From Candidatus Thalassolituus haligoni (GTDB lineage: Bacteria; Pseudomonadota; Gammaproteobacteria; Pseudomonadales; Oceanobacteraceae): a stretch of DNA of 64,000 nucleotides. This document shows, piece by piece, positions 28,078 through 38,640 of the stretch. The translations under genes and the position numbers were made by a program. Position 1 is the stretch's first letter. Each line of letters begins with the position of its first letter. The notes below the pieces were generated by a model. That model was not told where the DNA came from and made no database searches. It saw only the letters and a list, made by a program, of their open reading frames with translations. The stretch spans positions 2,821,001 to 2,885,000 of the forward strand of contig NZ_CP139482.1 in assembly GCF_041222825.1 (NCBI RefSeq), in the 5' to 3' direction.

Positions 28078-28514
28078 TTGTTTACTTCCTATTCGATTTA
28101 GTTAATGACTATTACCCATCGCAAATATCGAACCAGCTCTCACCTCGTCATCAAACGCTGCACGGAAAATAAAATACCAATAAAAATCAAATACTTATAA
28201 TTAAAAAATAAAAACATGACCAACCAAAATTCAAGAGCTGCCTGTTACTACTCCCACGTTGGCACAAACATTTTGTAGCCTTTACGACAAACATGACACG
28301 GCACTATCGGGCCAAACAGGCCAAACCATCGACGCAATAACAAGGTAACAAAAAATGTCGTAACAACGACAACGACGCTGAAAAATACCGAAAACAACGA
28401 TGGAAAAAGGTTGAGAAAAAGCTTGGGGAAAAGACGCTTGCTGGGATAAATAGCCCAGGAGAAAACCAGCAGCCAAAAAGGACAGAAACGCGATGTTTCT
28501 GCCCCGGTAACCAA
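28078..28514. other. Intergenic region, Nif11 gene / porin
   Basis: AT-rich next to the Nif11 gene, then about 250 bases where a minus-strand open frame (28248-28514) starts exactly where the porin ends. It would encode a hydrophobic 88-residue peptide, but it has no clear ribosome binding site and its codon use is unlike its neighbours. I see no convincing feature. Confidence 0.35.
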
Positions 28515-29618
28515 TCAGAACTTCAGCACAATACCGGCAGAGACAGCCTGAGGGTCGTTGCCCGCCGTCGTTTTCAACTCATCATTCACACCACCGTCAA
28601 CGCCCTGATAACGGGCATTGGCATCGTTCGCCGTACGGGTATAAACGGCATAGGTTTTCAGTACTTTGGACATCGAGCGCTCAACGCCCAAAGACGTCAT
28701 AACGGCACCGGTATCGTCGCTGCCCTTGTAGCTCTCTGCTACAAATACACTGCCAATCCATTTGAACGAGCCGTCTTTTAATGCCAGCTGAGCTCCCCAG
28801 GCCTTACGATCCAGATCGCCAGATTTACGCAGGTTTTCAGCCAGCACTACCCCGCTCCAGTCCCCCTGCTTGTATTGGGTCGCCGCACGGGTGAGATGCA
28901 TATTGGCGCTAGCACCATTTTTCCAGTAATCATGCGCCAGCGCTGCCACCAGACCGCCCTGCTTCCAGGTCACGCCCATGGCAGCAAATCCGGCATCGTT
29001 ATTATCAACCGTGCCTTTACTGTCAGTGGCCTCTGCCGAATACTGCGCCGACAACGCGACCTTGCTGCGACCGCTCTCGACATAGTAGGTACCCAGCAGC
29101 ATATTCGCGACGCGCTTGTCCGCTTTATTGCCAGACGTAGCACCAGCACCCATGATGGCGCGACGATCGGCTACGGTATCACCCAGCATCGCCAATCCCC
29201 CCACAGACTTCGCCAGGGTATCGTGGTAACCCGCCTTCACTTCCCAGCGGGTAACGCCTTTTTCCAACCCTCTCAGTCCCAGATACGAGTTACGCGTGGC
29301 GAAGGTATCACCATCATGGCCATCCAGATTGATTGTTTGTTCCAGTTGATAAAAGGCCACCAAGTCATCAACTCCTGTCGGTATTTCTCCCTTGAAACCA
29401 ATACGCGACGAGTTGGAAGACAAACTGACATCGCCATCTGACAGACCACTGCCATTGTCGACCTCACTTGCGTCAACACCGGAGTCCATATAGCTCAACG
29501 CCAGGTGAAACTTGCCATACACTTCGAGGCTGCTTTCAGACACATCAACAGCATAGACATTTTGAGACATAAAAAAACAACAGGCTGATACAGTCGTTGC
29601 TTGGAAAAGGAATTTCAT
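28515..29618 (-). CDS. Gram-negative general porin (Porin_4-like)
   Basis: Outer-membrane trimeric porin, 367 residues. The signal peptide is MKFLFQATTVSACCFFMSQNVYA; the mature start ESSLEVYGKFHLALSYMD and the GFKGEIPTGVDDLVAFYQLE segment are typical of the beta/gammaproteobacterial porin family. The chain ends in VLKF, the aromatic terminus recognised by the Bam complex. Stands alone on the minus strand. Substrate specificity cannot be told. Confidence 0.85.
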   Translation of the reverse strand: MKFLFQATTVSACCFFMSQNVYAVDVSESSLEVYGKFHLALSYMDSGVDASEVDNGSGLSDGDVSLSSNSSRIGFKGEIPTGVDDLVAFYQLEQTINLDGHDGDTFATRNSYLGLRGLEKGVTRWEVKAGYHDTLAKSVGGLAMLGDTVADRRAIMGAGATSGNKADKRVANMLLGTYYVESGRSKVALSAQYSAEATDSKGTVDNNDAGFAAMGVTWKQGGLVAALAHDYWKNGASANMHLTRAATQYKQGDWSGVVLAENLRKSGDLDRKAWGAQLALKDGSFKWIGSVFVAESYKGSDDTGAVMTSLGVERSMSKVLKTYAVYTRTANDANARYQGVDGGVNDELKTTAGNDPQAVSAGIVLKF

Positions 29619-30198
29619 AGAAGGGAGGTTCCAGATTTACTCGAGGGGCCGTAACGGATTTAGTTATCAAGAGAAACCAGACCAGTATCTTCAGGACACT
29701 CAGTCGTGCTACAGAACCAGCCTTGCCTGACGGGTCTGTACCCTGACAGCGAATGACAAACGCAAGTAACCTTGACCAGTAACACACCCAAGCACGTCAT
29801 TGATCACAAGATCAGCCATTCTTCAGATTGGTGGTCGATTTCTCAGGGGCGGCATTGTCATCCAAAAGACATAAATATGAAATATTTATGCAATCAATTT
29901 GTCATAAAAAGAGACTTCTTGACTTTTCTGCAGCCAATCACGGACACGATTGCCGTTCAGCGGCCCGGATGGTGACAATGGCATAAGAAGGGAAAAATAA
30001 AGCCAGGTGGGCGGAGAATGAAAAGACAAGATAACAGCGAAAACCGCAAGACACTGACACGGGTACCGGATCATGCGCTGGTAATATTCAACCAGCCAGT
30101 CCCGTCAGAGAATAAATACACTGTCATTTCCAGATGCCAGCCAGGCTACATCGACCTGATAGCTGACCGGCACTGGTATCATGACAGCCGCTACCGAA
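29619..30198. other. Intergenic region, porin / yajG
   Basis: 580 bases without a supported gene. It holds an AT-rich dyad at 29870-29890 (CATAAATAT-GAA-ATATTTATG). The porin promoter should be in the first 150 bases. Several short open frames here have neither ribosome binding sites nor recognisable products. Confidence 0.35.
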
Positions 30199-30786
30199 TT
30201 ACCGGGTAACACCCAACGCTGCCAGCAACTCCTTATCCGAGAAGATATGTCCCCATACCTTGTCGAGGGCTTCGTTCACCCACTCCTGGTTATAACTGGC
30301 GACCGGCGCAGCCACCACAGAACGGCTCTCGTTAAGTTGGTAAGGTTTGCTGAACTGACGTGGGCCATCAATGACGGTAACACTCAGTTTCAGATCAAAT
30401 GAACATTTCGAGACGATCACGCCTTCGTTACACTCATACTTGAACGTATTGATATCAAGCTGGAATTTCAGTGGATCCAACGTACTGCTGCCACCAAACC
30501 CCAGCTCTGCCAACGTGGTTTTCAAACGTTTGGTCAGTGTTTCATACAGTGCGATATCCGCCATCAGCGGCGAATTTTCTGGTAAACGACCACCCCGATA
30601 GCCAATCAGGTCATCATCAACGCCCCGGTCGTCCAGCACCCGCACCAGAGCATTACGGTCGGCACTGAGCTGGCCACTGCCAACGTCACTGCGGTCGTTC
30701 AGTTCAATCACCTGAGGCGACAGCACACAGCCACTCAAGCCTGCGACCAACGCCGCAACACACATTATTCTTGTCATTCCAAACAT
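30199..30786 (-). CDS. yajG: YajG-family lipoprotein
   Basis: Predicted outer-membrane lipoprotein, 195 residues from the ATG at 30786. The lipobox LSGC places the lipidated cysteine at residue 20. The mature part resembles E. coli YajG, an uncharacterised lipoprotein with a repeated alpha/beta fold. The start lies 1 base after the yaaA stop, so the two are probably co-translated; an ATG at 30777 is an alternative. The frame is open further upstream, but this overlaps yaaA. Confidence 0.75.
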   Translation of the reverse strand: MFGMTRIMCVAALVAGLSGCVLSPQVIELNDRSDVGSGQLSADRNALVRVLDDRGVDDDLIGYRGGRLPENSPLMADIALYETLTKRLKTTLAELGFGGSSTLDPLKFQLDINTFKYECNEGVIVSKCSFDLKLSVTVIDGPRQFSKPYQLNESRSVVAAPVASYNQEWVNEALDKVWGHIFSDKELLAALGVTR

Positions 30787-30787
30787 C

Positions 30788-31576
30788 TTACTTCTCCGGC
30801 AGGTCGGCTTCGCGACGATTAAAAACCCAGGTATTGCCCTGGGAGTCTTGCGGGCTGTAACGGTATCCGGCCATATCAAATGCCTTTAGTTCGGCGGCAT
30901 GGTCGATACGATGATTGATCAGATAACGAGTCATCAATCCTCGGGCTTTTTTGGCATAAAAACTGATAATTTTGAACTGGCCGTTCTTTTCGTCTTTAAA
31001 GACCGGTGTGATCAGTTCCGCATTCAGTTTTTTGCTTTGTACCGATTTGAAATATTCGTTCGACGCCAGATTAACCACCACCTGACTGCGGTGCTCGGCC
31101 AGCTCACCGTTGAGGGCATCGGTGATACGTCCACCCCAGAATTCGTACAGATCCTTGCCCCGGCTATTCTTCAGTCTGGTGCCCATTTCCAACCGATAAG
31201 GAGCCATCAGATCCAGCGGTTTGAGCATACCGTACAAGCCACTCAACATACGGATATGCTGCTGGGCAAAGTCGAGATCATCCTGCGACAAGGTTTCAGC
31301 TGCCAGCCCGGTGTAGACGTCGCCTTTGAAGGCTAAAAACGCCTGTTTGGCATTGGCTTCCGACAGAGGCAGAGACCAGCTGGAATAACGTTCCACGTTT
31401 AATTCCGCCAGCTTGCTACTCAGCCCCATAAGACCACTGATTTCTTCCGCAGAGTACATTCGCAACACATCAATCAGCTCAGCCGACTCGTCCAGAAAGC
31501 CCGCTTGGCTGGTACGCCGAGTGGTCGCAGGGGTTTCGTAGTCGAGCGTCTTGGCCGGCGATAATAACGTCAACAT
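30788..31576 (-). CDS. yaaA: Peroxide stress protein YaaA
   Basis: 262-residue YaaA/DUF328 protein. In E. coli YaaA lowers free iron and limits damage by hydrogen peroxide; the family has a DNA-binding fold. The start [14 protein letters not shown] is the family start, so the ATG at 31576 is chosen over the upstream open frame to 31642. Other marks are [28 protein letters not shown] (in part) and [14 protein letters not shown]. Followed at once by yajG. Confidence 0.93.
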   Translation of the reverse strand: MLTLLSPAKTLDYETPATTRRTSQAGFLDESAELIDVLRMYSAEEISGLMGLSSKLAELNVERYSSWSLPLSEANAKQAFLAFKGDVYTGLAAETLSQDDLDFAQQHIRMLSGLYGMLKPLDLMAPYRLEMGTRLKNSRGKDLYEFWGGRITDALNGELAEHRSQVVVNLASNEYFKSVQSKKLNAELITPVFKDEKNGQFKIISFYAKKARGLMTRYLINHRIDHAAELKAFDMAGYRYSPQDSQGNTWVFNRREADLPEK

Positions 31577-31981
31577 GGCGTAAGCATATCCATCTAAATA
31601 AGCAGAGCGGACGATAATACCGGCGCAACCGCTGCAACCCAAGCATTCACGATGGCTGCGAGCGGCAGTTTTTTCGATCCATATAATAGCATTCCACTAT
31701 AAGACCCTGCTGTTTGTTAGTTTTTCACCCGACTGTTCACAAATCCACCGTGTGCTACAATCCGCCGCTTTCCTGAACATCGGCCATGCCAGACGCCGTT
31801 GTCTGTACCGCCTGATGTGTTTGCCCTTGTGCATCCACGCCGGGGTCCCGAGTCAACGATGGCCCAGCCTGAGCAACTGCTTATACAGGCATGGCTTCTA
31901 TTCCAGTCTGGCAGGCGTTAACCGGAACCAACGCGCACTCGCAGCGGCTCCACACGGTAAGAAAGCAAGAGGGTTTACCCA
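31577..31981. other. Divergent region and long purE leader
   Basis: A -10-like TACAAT lies at 31756-31761 with CTGTTC 17 bases upstream, which would give purE an untranslated leader of about 215 bases. The leader is GC-rich with several short inverted segments, but I recognise no riboswitch. Confidence 0.35.
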
Positions 31982-32476
31982 ATGACAGTACAGGTTGGCA
32001 TCATCATGGGATCCAAGAGTGATTGGCCCACCATGCAACACGCCGCCGAGATGCTTGATTCTCTGGGCGTTGCCTATGAAGTCAAAGTGGTGTCTGCACA
32101 CCGTACGCCGGATTTGCTGTTTGATTACGCCAAAACCGCCCAGGCACGGGGCCTCAAGGTACTGATTGCCGGTGCTGGCGGTGCTGCTCACCTGCCGGGT
32201 ATGGCAGCGTCGCAGACGTCTTTGCCAGTACTTGGCGTGCCGGTCAAATCCCGCGCCCTGAATGGCCTCGATTCATTGCTGTCCATTGTGCAGATGCCCG
32301 GTGGTATTGCCGTTGGCACCTTGGCGATTGGCGATGCCGGAGCCAAAAACGCCGGCTTGCTGGCTGCCCAGATTCTCGCCACCAGTGATCACGAGCTGCT
32401 CAAGCGTGTGGATGCGTTCCGCGCCCAACAGACGGAAACCATCCTCTCCGAGCCAGACCCGCGAGACGCGTTCTGA
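31982..32476 (+). CDS. purE: 5-(carboxyamino)imidazole ribonucleotide mutase
   Basis: Purine biosynthesis enzyme that converts N5-CAIR to CAIR, 164 residues. The start [21 protein letters not shown] and [18 protein letters not shown] and [20 protein letters not shown] are class I PurE marks with the catalytic histidine in SAHRTP. It works directly after PurK, whose gene lies 115 bases downstream behind a terminator. Confidence 0.96.
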   Translation: MTVQVGIIMGSKSDWPTMQHAAEMLDSLGVAYEVKVVSAHRTPDLLFDYAKTAQARGLKVLIAGAGGAAHLPGMAASQTSLPVLGVPVKSRALNGLDSLLSIVQMPGGIAVGTLAIGDAGAKNAGLLAAQILATSDHELLKRVDAFRAQQTETILSEPDPRDAF

Positions 32477-32519
32477 GCGAGCAGGTAAACTCTCCGATTA
32501 TTCGGTTATAAATCCCGTG

Positions 32520-32546
32520 AAAGCGGCCACTTAATGGCCGCTTTTA
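32520..32546 (+). terminator. Intrinsic terminator between purE and purK
   Basis: AAAGCGGCCA-CTTAA-TGGCCGCTTTT is a perfect hairpin followed by a T-rich tail. It lies between two genes that are normally in one operon. Confidence 0.75.
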
Positions 32547-32591
32547 TTGTTTGAAAGCACGCGATATTCGCCAGACCAAGGTAGCAAATTT

Positions 32592-33662
32592 ATGAACATC
32601 GGCATTCTGGGCAACGGCCAGCTGGGCCAGATGCTGGCCGCCAGCATCTCCGACCTGAGCGACATTCAGGTCAGTCTCTATGACTTGCGCGCCCACTCCG
32701 ACGCAACACTGCAGACATTTATTGCATCGGTCGATTTAATCTCATACGAGACCGAGAATATCCCGGCCGCCATCGTCAGTCAGCTCGAAAGCTGTGCCGA
32801 CAAGCTGTTCCCCGGCCTGGATGCACTCAAAACCTTTCAGAATCGTTTGCTGGAAAAAAACGCCCTGCGTGCGGCTGGCATAACCACGGCGGAATTCGCA
32901 GCGGTCAACTCTCTCGATGACCTGAAAGCCGCCATTACCACGCTGGGTTTACCGATTGTATTAAAGACCACCACCGAAGGTTACGACGGCAAAGGCCAGT
33001 ATGTGCTCCGCAGCGCCGCAGACGCGGAACCGGCCTGGGCAAGCATTGGCAATCGCGAGCTGATCGCCGAAGCCTTTGTGCCTTTTACACGGGAAACGTC
33101 CGTCATCGCCAGTCGAGACCGGGACGGCAACCTGGTGATCTGGCCAATGACCGAAAACGTTCACCACGACGGTATTTTGCGCTATTCACTCTACCCGGCT
33201 GCCGACGTCAGTGACGCCAAAACAGAGCAGGCCCAACAGTATATTCGTCAGCTGGCAGACAGCCTTGATTACGTCGGCACCCTCACACTGGAACTGTTTG
33301 ACACCGATACCGGACTGGTTGCCAACGAAGTCGCTCCCCGAGTTCACAACTCCGGGCACTGGTCGATTGAAGGTGCCGCAACCAGCCAGTTCCGCAACCA
33401 TATGCTGGCTGTCGCCGGTAAACCGCTGGGAAGTACTCACTCCCGTTACCCCGCCGTTGCCATGCTCAACGTGATCAGCGACGAAGCACCCACCGAGGCT
33501 GCCACGGGTCTCACGAATGCCTTTGTCCATTCCTACGGCAAAGAAGCCCGACCAGCCCGTAAACTCGGACACGTCACGGTGGTAGCCAACAGCACCACCG
33601 AGCGCGACAATATCATCACGCAACTGGCCGGGCTGATGCCTGCCGGTGTGTGGCAGCACTAA
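32592..33662 (+). CDS. purK: 5-(carboxyamino)imidazole ribonucleotide synthase
   Basis: ATP-grasp enzyme that makes N5-CAIR from AIR, bicarbonate and ATP, 356 residues. The family start MNIGILGNGQLGQMLA fixes the ATG at 32592; the open frame upstream is not family sequence. ATP-grasp features include TTEGYDGKGQYVL and NEVAPRVHNSGHWSIEGA. Substrate for PurE. Confidence 0.95.
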   Translation: MNIGILGNGQLGQMLAASISDLSDIQVSLYDLRAHSDATLQTFIASVDLISYETENIPAAIVSQLESCADKLFPGLDALKTFQNRLLEKNALRAAGITTAEFAAVNSLDDLKAAITTLGLPIVLKTTTEGYDGKGQYVLRSAADAEPAWASIGNRELIAEAFVPFTRETSVIASRDRDGNLVIWPMTENVHHDGILRYSLYPAADVSDAKTEQAQQYIRQLADSLDYVGTLTLELFDTDTGLVANEVAPRVHNSGHWSIEGAATSQFRNHMLAVAGKPLGSTHSRYPAVAMLNVISDEAPTEAATGLTNAFVHSYGKEARPARKLGHVTVVANSTTERDNIITQLAGLMPAGVWQH

Positions 33663-33674
33663 CAGGGAATCTCC

Positions 33675-34229
33675 ATGGCCAAGTCACTGCAAGAACAAAT
33701 GCTGGAAATGGGTCTGGTTAACCAGAAAAAAGCCAAAAAAAATGCCAAGGAGCTGAAAAAGTCCGCGCACCTGAAGCGCACCGGTAGCGAAGATGCACCG
33801 GAAGACACCCAGGCCAGCGCCGAAGCATCACGCAAGGCCAAGATGGAACGGGATCGCGAACTGAACCGCCAGAAAGAAGCCGAAGCCCAACAAAAAGCCA
33901 TCTCGGCCCAGATTCGCCAGTTGATCCAGACCAATACCGTCGAGTGCGATGGCGATATCAAATACAACTTCCTGCACGACAAGAAGGTCAAGCAGATGTA
34001 CGTCAATCAGGCAGTCTGGGATCGACTCAGCCGTGGCCAGCTGGCGATTATCCTGTTCGAGCAAACCCGCCAGGGCCCTACCTACAAAGTGGTGCCATTA
34101 CAGGTGGCGGAGAAAATCCGCCAACGGGCAGCCGATCACTACATTCTGATTGCAGAATCCGCTGGCGAAGAAATGGACGAAGATGATCCATACGCCGCCT
34201 ACCAGATTCCTGACGATCTGATGTGGTAA
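33675..34229 (+). CDS. DUF2058 (YaiL-like) protein
   Basis: 184-residue conserved protein of unknown role. The N-terminal half is highly charged and helical (MAKSLQEQMLEMGLVNQKKAKK), and the C-terminal half is compact with YNFLHDKKVKQMYVN and RGQLAIILFEQ. It follows purK by 12 bases and may be in the same transcript. Charge pattern suggests nucleic acid or ribosome association, unproven. Confidence 0.85.
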   Translation: MAKSLQEQMLEMGLVNQKKAKKNAKELKKSAHLKRTGSEDAPEDTQASAEASRKAKMERDRELNRQKEAEAQQKAISAQIRQLIQTNTVECDGDIKYNFLHDKKVKQMYVNQAVWDRLSRGQLAIILFEQTRQGPTYKVVPLQVAEKIRQRAADHYILIAESAGEEMDEDDPYAAYQIPDDLMW

Positions 34230-34334
34230 AGGTGGTAATAGCGGCGCAGTGTTTATGAGTGATCAACAAGCCTTTTGAGTCGATTATTAACACCCTGATG
34301 TTTATAGCTATGTATGCCCTACAGGAATTGAATC

Positions 34335-34655
34335 ATGTACATCACCACCACCCCGAATATCGAAGGCAAAACCATTACCTCCTATCGCGGCATCGTGGCC
34401 GGAGAAACCGTACTCGGCGCAAACATCTTCAAGGATCTGTTTGCCGGTATTCGCGACATTGTCGGTGGCCGCTCCGCTACCTATGAAAAGGAGCTGCAAA
34501 AAGCCCGTGATATTGCCTTGCAAGAACTGCAACAACGCGCTGCCGAGCTGGGAGCCAACGCGGTGGTTGGCGTTGATATCGACTATGAAGTCATGGGTAA
34601 AACCAACGGCATGCTGATGGTTTCTGCCAGCGGCACGGCAGTGGTGGTTGAATAA
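34335..34655 (+). CDS. ybjQ: YbjQ family (UPF0145) protein
   Basis: 106-residue protein of the YbjQ family, which forms pentamers; some members are described as metal-binding. The start [21 protein letters not shown] and [13 protein letters not shown] are typical. ACAGGA precedes the ATG. Precise role unknown. Confidence 0.88.
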   Translation: MYITTTPNIEGKTITSYRGIVAGETVLGANIFKDLFAGIRDIVGGRSATYEKELQKARDIALQELQQRAAELGANAVVGVDIDYEVMGKTNGMLMVSASGTAVVVE

Positions 34656-34728
34656 TCACCAGCGATAGTCTGACTTGTCCGTAACACTCTCCATCCAGAA
34701 GCCAACCGGAGCGTGTTACCGGCAGGTA

Positions 34729-35493
34729 TCAGAGCCAGTCACCCAGCAGCAACTTGACGGCCACCACCAGCGTGACCCCTTCGTACAGACGTTTGATGGT
34801 GCGATTACCCGCCTTGATCGACGAATTCGCACCCAGATAACCACCAATAACAGAACCCAGCAACAATGCTGGCAGCCAGCTCCACTGCACCTCCGCTACC
34901 GTTCCCATAGTGATTGCTCCCGCTCCATTCCAGCCGAGACCAACCGCCACCAGCGTATGCGCCACCGCACGTTTGTATTCCAGCCCGAACCAGTACACCA
35001 GCCACAAGGTCACAAACAGGCCACTGCCCGCCGACAAGGCACCGTTCATAATGCCGATCAGCAGCAAACCCAACGCTCCCAGCACCATACCGGGGATATC
35101 GCGATGACGTAACTCCGCTGCCATGCCCAGCTGGGGTTTGAACATCGAATAAGCCGACAACGATAACATCAGCACTGCCAGTGCGATTTCTGCCGGGCGA
35201 TCGGCAATGCCGAGAATCAACAGCGCACCGCCGACAACACCAGGAACACCTGCCACTACCACCAGCGCCAGCAACCAGGGTTGAAGGTGCCCTTCCCGCA
35301 GGTGCCGACCTGTCGCCCCCACTCCCAATGCGACCGTCGCCACCTTGTGGGTCGCCAGTGCCAATGGAAACGGCAACCCCAGAAAGATCAGCATGGGGAG
35401 TTGAATCAAGCCTGCCCCACCACCCGCAAGCGCCGAAAACCAGTTGGCGACCACCGCCAGTACCAGCAGAATAACGTGTTCAATATAATCCAT
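34729..35493 (-). CDS. TauE/SafE (TSUP) family membrane transporter
   Basis: 254-residue membrane protein with about eight spans in two repeats. ANWFSALAGGGAGLIQLPML at the start is the family signature loop, repeated as MNGALSAGSGLFVTLWLV. Members export sulfite, sulfoacetate or other organosulfur anions; substrate here unknown. Lies opposite to its neighbours. Confidence 0.85.
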   Translation of the reverse strand: MDYIEHVILLVLAVVANWFSALAGGGAGLIQLPMLIFLGLPFPLALATHKVATVALGVGATGRHLREGHLQPWLLALVVVAGVPGVVGGALLILGIADRPAEIALAVLMLSLSAYSMFKPQLGMAAELRHRDIPGMVLGALGLLLIGIMNGALSAGSGLFVTLWLVYWFGLEYKRAVAHTLVAVGLGWNGAGAITMGTVAEVQWSWLPALLLGSVIGGYLGANSSIKAGNRTIKRLYEGVTLVVAVKLLLGDWL

Positions 35494-35563
35494 GGGTAAT
35501 ACACTGTCAGAGAGTAACGCAAATGCCTACCGTCATTTGCCTTGAACAGACCAGAGGAATGTT

Positions 35564-35806
35564 ATGACATACGCGCTTTACTACTACGATAGCTGCCCGT
35601 TTTGCCAGATGGTGCTGCGCACCCTGCCGGGTTTGAATGTGGATGTTGAGAAATGCAATGTGCAGAAAAATCCGGCCTACCGGAAGCAACAACAGCAAGC
35701 CACCGGCCGCACCACGGTTCCCTGCCTGCTCATCACCAGTGAACAGGGCAAGGAAGAATGGATGTTCGAGTCAGCCGACATTATGACTTACCTGCAGTCC
35801 CTGTAA
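35564..35806 (+). CDS. Glutaredoxin
   Basis: 80-residue glutaredoxin with active-site CPFC at residues 12-15 (one base set off from the common CPYC) and the TVPCLLI cis-proline segment. It reduces disulfides with glutathione. Its last 26 bases overlap the convergent riboflavin synthase gene. Confidence 0.88.
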   Translation: MTYALYYYDSCPFCQMVLRTLPGLNVDVEKCNVQKNPAYRKQQQQATGRTTVPCLLITSEQGKEEWMFESADIMTYLQSL

Positions 35807-36425
35807 GCTGGCTCAATACCGCTGGATCCGCCAGCATCCGGGTCACGGTATCCACCACTGCCTGGGTTTGCGGATCCACTTCCAGATTAATGGCATCCCC
35901 CACAGCGACCGAGCCAAAGGTGGTGACCTCTCGGGTCTCTGGTATCAGATGCACCGAAAACCGGTCGCCTGCCACTTCCGCAATGGTCAGGCTACAGCCA
36001 TTCAGCGCGACATAGCCCTTGTCCAGCAAGTAAGGTAACAATGCCGCCGGACGCTCAAACCAGAGCACCAGATTATTGACCGATTCCCGCCGTTCCAGAA
36101 TACGTACCTGGGCCATGACATGGCCAGACAACAAGTGGCCACCGATTTCATCACCGATACGGGCGGCACGCTCAATATTCACCTCATCTCCGGCGGTCAC
36201 GCTGCCAAGATTGGTAACGGCCAATGTCTGGCCAATCGCATCAAAACTGACAGCGGCACCATCCAGTGCCCGTACCGTCAGACAAGTACCGTTTAACGCA
36301 ACCGATGCACCGGTTTGCAGGCCCTGTCGTAACGCTTCCGGAAACAGCAGCGTAAACGTGGCAAAATCCTGCTGTTTATCGACCTGGGCAACGGCCAGCC
36401 GGGTTTGAACAATTCCAGTAAACAT
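35781..36425 (-). CDS. ribE: Riboflavin synthase, alpha subunit
   Basis: Final enzyme of riboflavin synthesis, joining two lumazine molecules, 214 residues. The start MFTGIVQ is nearly invariant. Two similar beta-barrel halves are visible: VALNGTCLTV in the first and VALNGCSLTI in the second, each with the ligand-binding lumazine motif. GGAGAGCC lies upstream. It is not next to other rib genes, and no FMN riboswitch was seen in its short upstream region. Confidence 0.95.
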   Translation of the reverse strand: MFTGIVQTRLAVAQVDKQQDFATFTLLFPEALRQGLQTGASVALNGTCLTVRALDGAAVSFDAIGQTLAVTNLGSVTAGDEVNIERAARIGDEIGGHLLSGHVMAQVRILERRESVNNLVLWFERPAALLPYLLDKGYVALNGCSLTIAEVAGDRFSVHLIPETREVTTFGSVAVGDAINLEVDPQTQAVVDTVTRMLADPAVLSQLTGTAGKS

Positions 36426-36604
36426 AAGGCTCTCCTCAAATTTGCCAGAACATTATGCACTATACTCTGGCTTTACCGGTACGCATGCGGGGCAGCCTCT
36501 TACGCATGTAAGGGAGTAAAAAGAATCACAGCAACCATCGCACCCCTGTCATCCGCACATGTCAGGGTTAAAAAAAATGGTTTACGCCTGCACAGGGGAA
36601 CGGC

Positions 36605-37765
36605 ATGAAGGTACAGAGGACTGGTCTGATATTGTCCGGCGGCGGTGCTCGGGCAGCGTATCAGGTGGGCGTACTCAAGGCAGTACACGAAATTTTGCCC
36701 CGAGGTCACTACAACCCGTTTGATATTATTTCCGGTACATCCGCAGGCGCAATCAACGGTATTGCACTGGCCAGTTACGCTGAAGATTATCGCCGTGGTA
36801 TTCGTCACCTGGAACGCATCTGGCGTCATTTCACTTGCGACCAGATTTACCGCACCGATTTTTGGGGGATATCCCACTCCCTTGCCCGTATGAGTCGCAG
36901 CCTGATTATTGGCCGGGGCTACAAAAATGATCCGGTTTCGCTGCTCGACAATGAACCGTTACGGGAGCTGCTCAACGAAGTCGTCAACTTCACCAGCATC
37001 CAGAAGGCCATCGATGACAACTACCTCTACGCCGTCGCCGTCAACTGCTCGGGCATCGATAGTGGTGAGTCCACCAGCTTTTTTGCAGGACACCCGGATA
37101 TTCAGGACTGGCAACGCCAACGTCGTGTCGGAGTACGTACCCGCCTGAGCTGTGACCACCTGCTGGCATCATCAGCCATTCCCATGATCTTTCCCGCCGT
37201 GTTTCTCGGCGACCAGTATTATGCCGATGGCGCCGTACGACAGCTGGCCCCTATTAGCCCGGCGTTACACATGGGGGCAGAGAAAATAATGGTGATCGGC
37301 GTCAGCGCCATTGCCCACCGTAACAAGCCGGACATACCGGACGACATCTACCCCGCACCGGCCAAAATGATGGGCCATATGCTCAACGCTGCCTTTCTCG
37401 ACAGCATGGAAACCGATATCGAACGTCTGTTGCGTATTAACCAGACCTTGCAACACATACCTAAATCCGTACGACAGCACTACGACATGGAACTACGGCC
37501 GGTACAGCTGCTCGATATCAGCCCCAGTGTCTCGCTCGACACACTGGCAGGAGAACACGCCCACGAGATGCCCAAGGCACTCAGAATGGTGCTCAACAGC
37601 CGCGGCAACAATCGCGGTAACGGCTCAGGTATTCTCAGTTATTTACTGTTTTCCGAGGGTTACTGCCGACGGCTGATTCAGTTAGGATTTGACGACGCCA
37701 TGACCAAGCGCGCCGACATTCGCGACTTTTTCAGAGACCACTTTGATGACAGCCAACTCAACTGA
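36605..37765 (+). CDS. Patatin-like phospholipase
   Basis: 386-residue serine lipase. The oxyanion loop [15 protein letters not shown] at the start and the nucleophile elbow GTSAG near 51-55 identify the patatin fold; the catalytic Asp is probably in YADGAVRQ near 209. A C-terminal region after 260 resembles a DUF3734-like extension. Likely a cytoplasmic or membrane-peripheral phospholipase. Its end overlaps the sirtuin gene by about 20 bases. Confidence 0.9.
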   Translation: MKVQRTGLILSGGGARAAYQVGVLKAVHEILPRGHYNPFDIISGTSAGAINGIALASYAEDYRRGIRHLERIWRHFTCDQIYRTDFWGISHSLARMSRSLIIGRGYKNDPVSLLDNEPLRELLNEVVNFTSIQKAIDDNYLYAVAVNCSGIDSGESTSFFAGHPDIQDWQRQRRVGVRTRLSCDHLLASSAIPMIFPAVFLGDQYYADGAVRQLAPISPALHMGAEKIMVIGVSAIAHRNKPDIPDDIYPAPAKMMGHMLNAAFLDSMETDIERLLRINQTLQHIPKSVRQHYDMELRPVQLLDISPSVSLDTLAGEHAHEMPKALRMVLNSRGNNRGNGSGILSYLLFSEGYCRRLIQLGFDDAMTKRADIRDFFRDHFDDSQLN

Positions 37766-38483
37766 TCGCCGGTTTGTCAACCGGCCACCACAACGTATCG
37801 TGGTACTGACCGGAGCCGGCATTTCTGCCGAATCTGGTGTCCGTACCTTTCGCGATAATGACGGCCTGTGGGAAAACCACCGCCTGGAGGATGTCGCCAC
37901 CCCCGAAGCCTTCGAACGTGACGCCGAACTGGTACAGCGCTTCTACAACGCCCGCCGGGCGCAACTGAACGAAGTACAACCAAATCCTGCTCATATCGCA
38001 CTGGCCGAATTTGAACAGCGCTATAACGGCGACTTTTTACTGGTAACCCAAAACGTTGATGACCTCCACGAACGGGCTGGCAGCCAACACCTGTTGCATA
38101 TGCACGGTGAACTGAAACGCGTACGCTGCACCCGCACCGAGCAGCTGTACGACATGGATACCGACATCACCGCGACGACCTGCTGCGCATGCTGCAATGC
38201 TCCCAACCTGCGTCCACACATCGTCTGGTTTGGTGAGATGCCACTGTTTATGGATGACATATTTCACGCCCTGGAGCAATGCGACCTGTTTATCAGTATC
38301 GGTACTTCCGGTCATGTCTACCCGGCGGCCGGTTTTGTCGAAGTGGCTGCCAATGCCGGAGCTCATACCATCGAAATCAACCTGGAACCCAGCCGTATCA
38401 AGGATAATTTTGCCGAGCATCTGTATGGCAAAGCGGGAGATGTCTTGCCCGGTTACCTGCAATCCCTGCTTGATGGTGAATAG
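37746..38483 (+). CDS. cobB: NAD-dependent protein deacylase (sirtuin, CobB-like)
   Basis: 245-residue class III sirtuin. NAD motifs [19 protein letters not shown] and [12 protein letters not shown] are present, with catalytic His in LHMHGEL. A zinc-site pair near CTRTE and CCACC suggests a partly altered Zn set: the second pair reads C-C-x-C-C. It removes acetyl or succinyl groups from lysines. The ATG at 37746 lies within the patatin gene end, indicating coupling. Confidence 0.9.
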   Translation: MTANSTDRRFVNRPPQRIVVLTGAGISAESGVRTFRDNDGLWENHRLEDVATPEAFERDAELVQRFYNARRAQLNEVQPNPAHIALAEFEQRYNGDFLLVTQNVDDLHERAGSQHLLHMHGELKRVRCTRTEQLYDMDTDITATTCCACCNAPNLRPHIVWFGEMPLFMDDIFHALEQCDLFISIGTSGHVYPAAGFVEVAANAGAHTIEINLEPSRIKDNFAEHLYGKAGDVLPGYLQSLLDGE

Positions 38484-38640
38484 TCGCGACAGACCCTGAT
38501 CTTGCAAGCTTCAGTCTTGTATAAAGCCTCGGTATAGTTTACAAAATGTTAAATAAAATCCATCTCAGGGTCGGAGTGATCGGCCTGGATGTTTATCGGA
38601 TGAACGGCGGATTATTTCCGTTTTAATTGAAAGGTGTTTC

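Noticed and set aside
28248..28514. 88-codon hydrophobic minus-strand frame after the porin.
   Set aside because: Starts right at the porin stop without a ribosome binding site and looks like low-complexity hydrophobic noise.
31762..31981. The purE leader as a purine riboswitch.
   Set aside because: No recognisable purine-riboswitch core or terminator/antiterminator pair.
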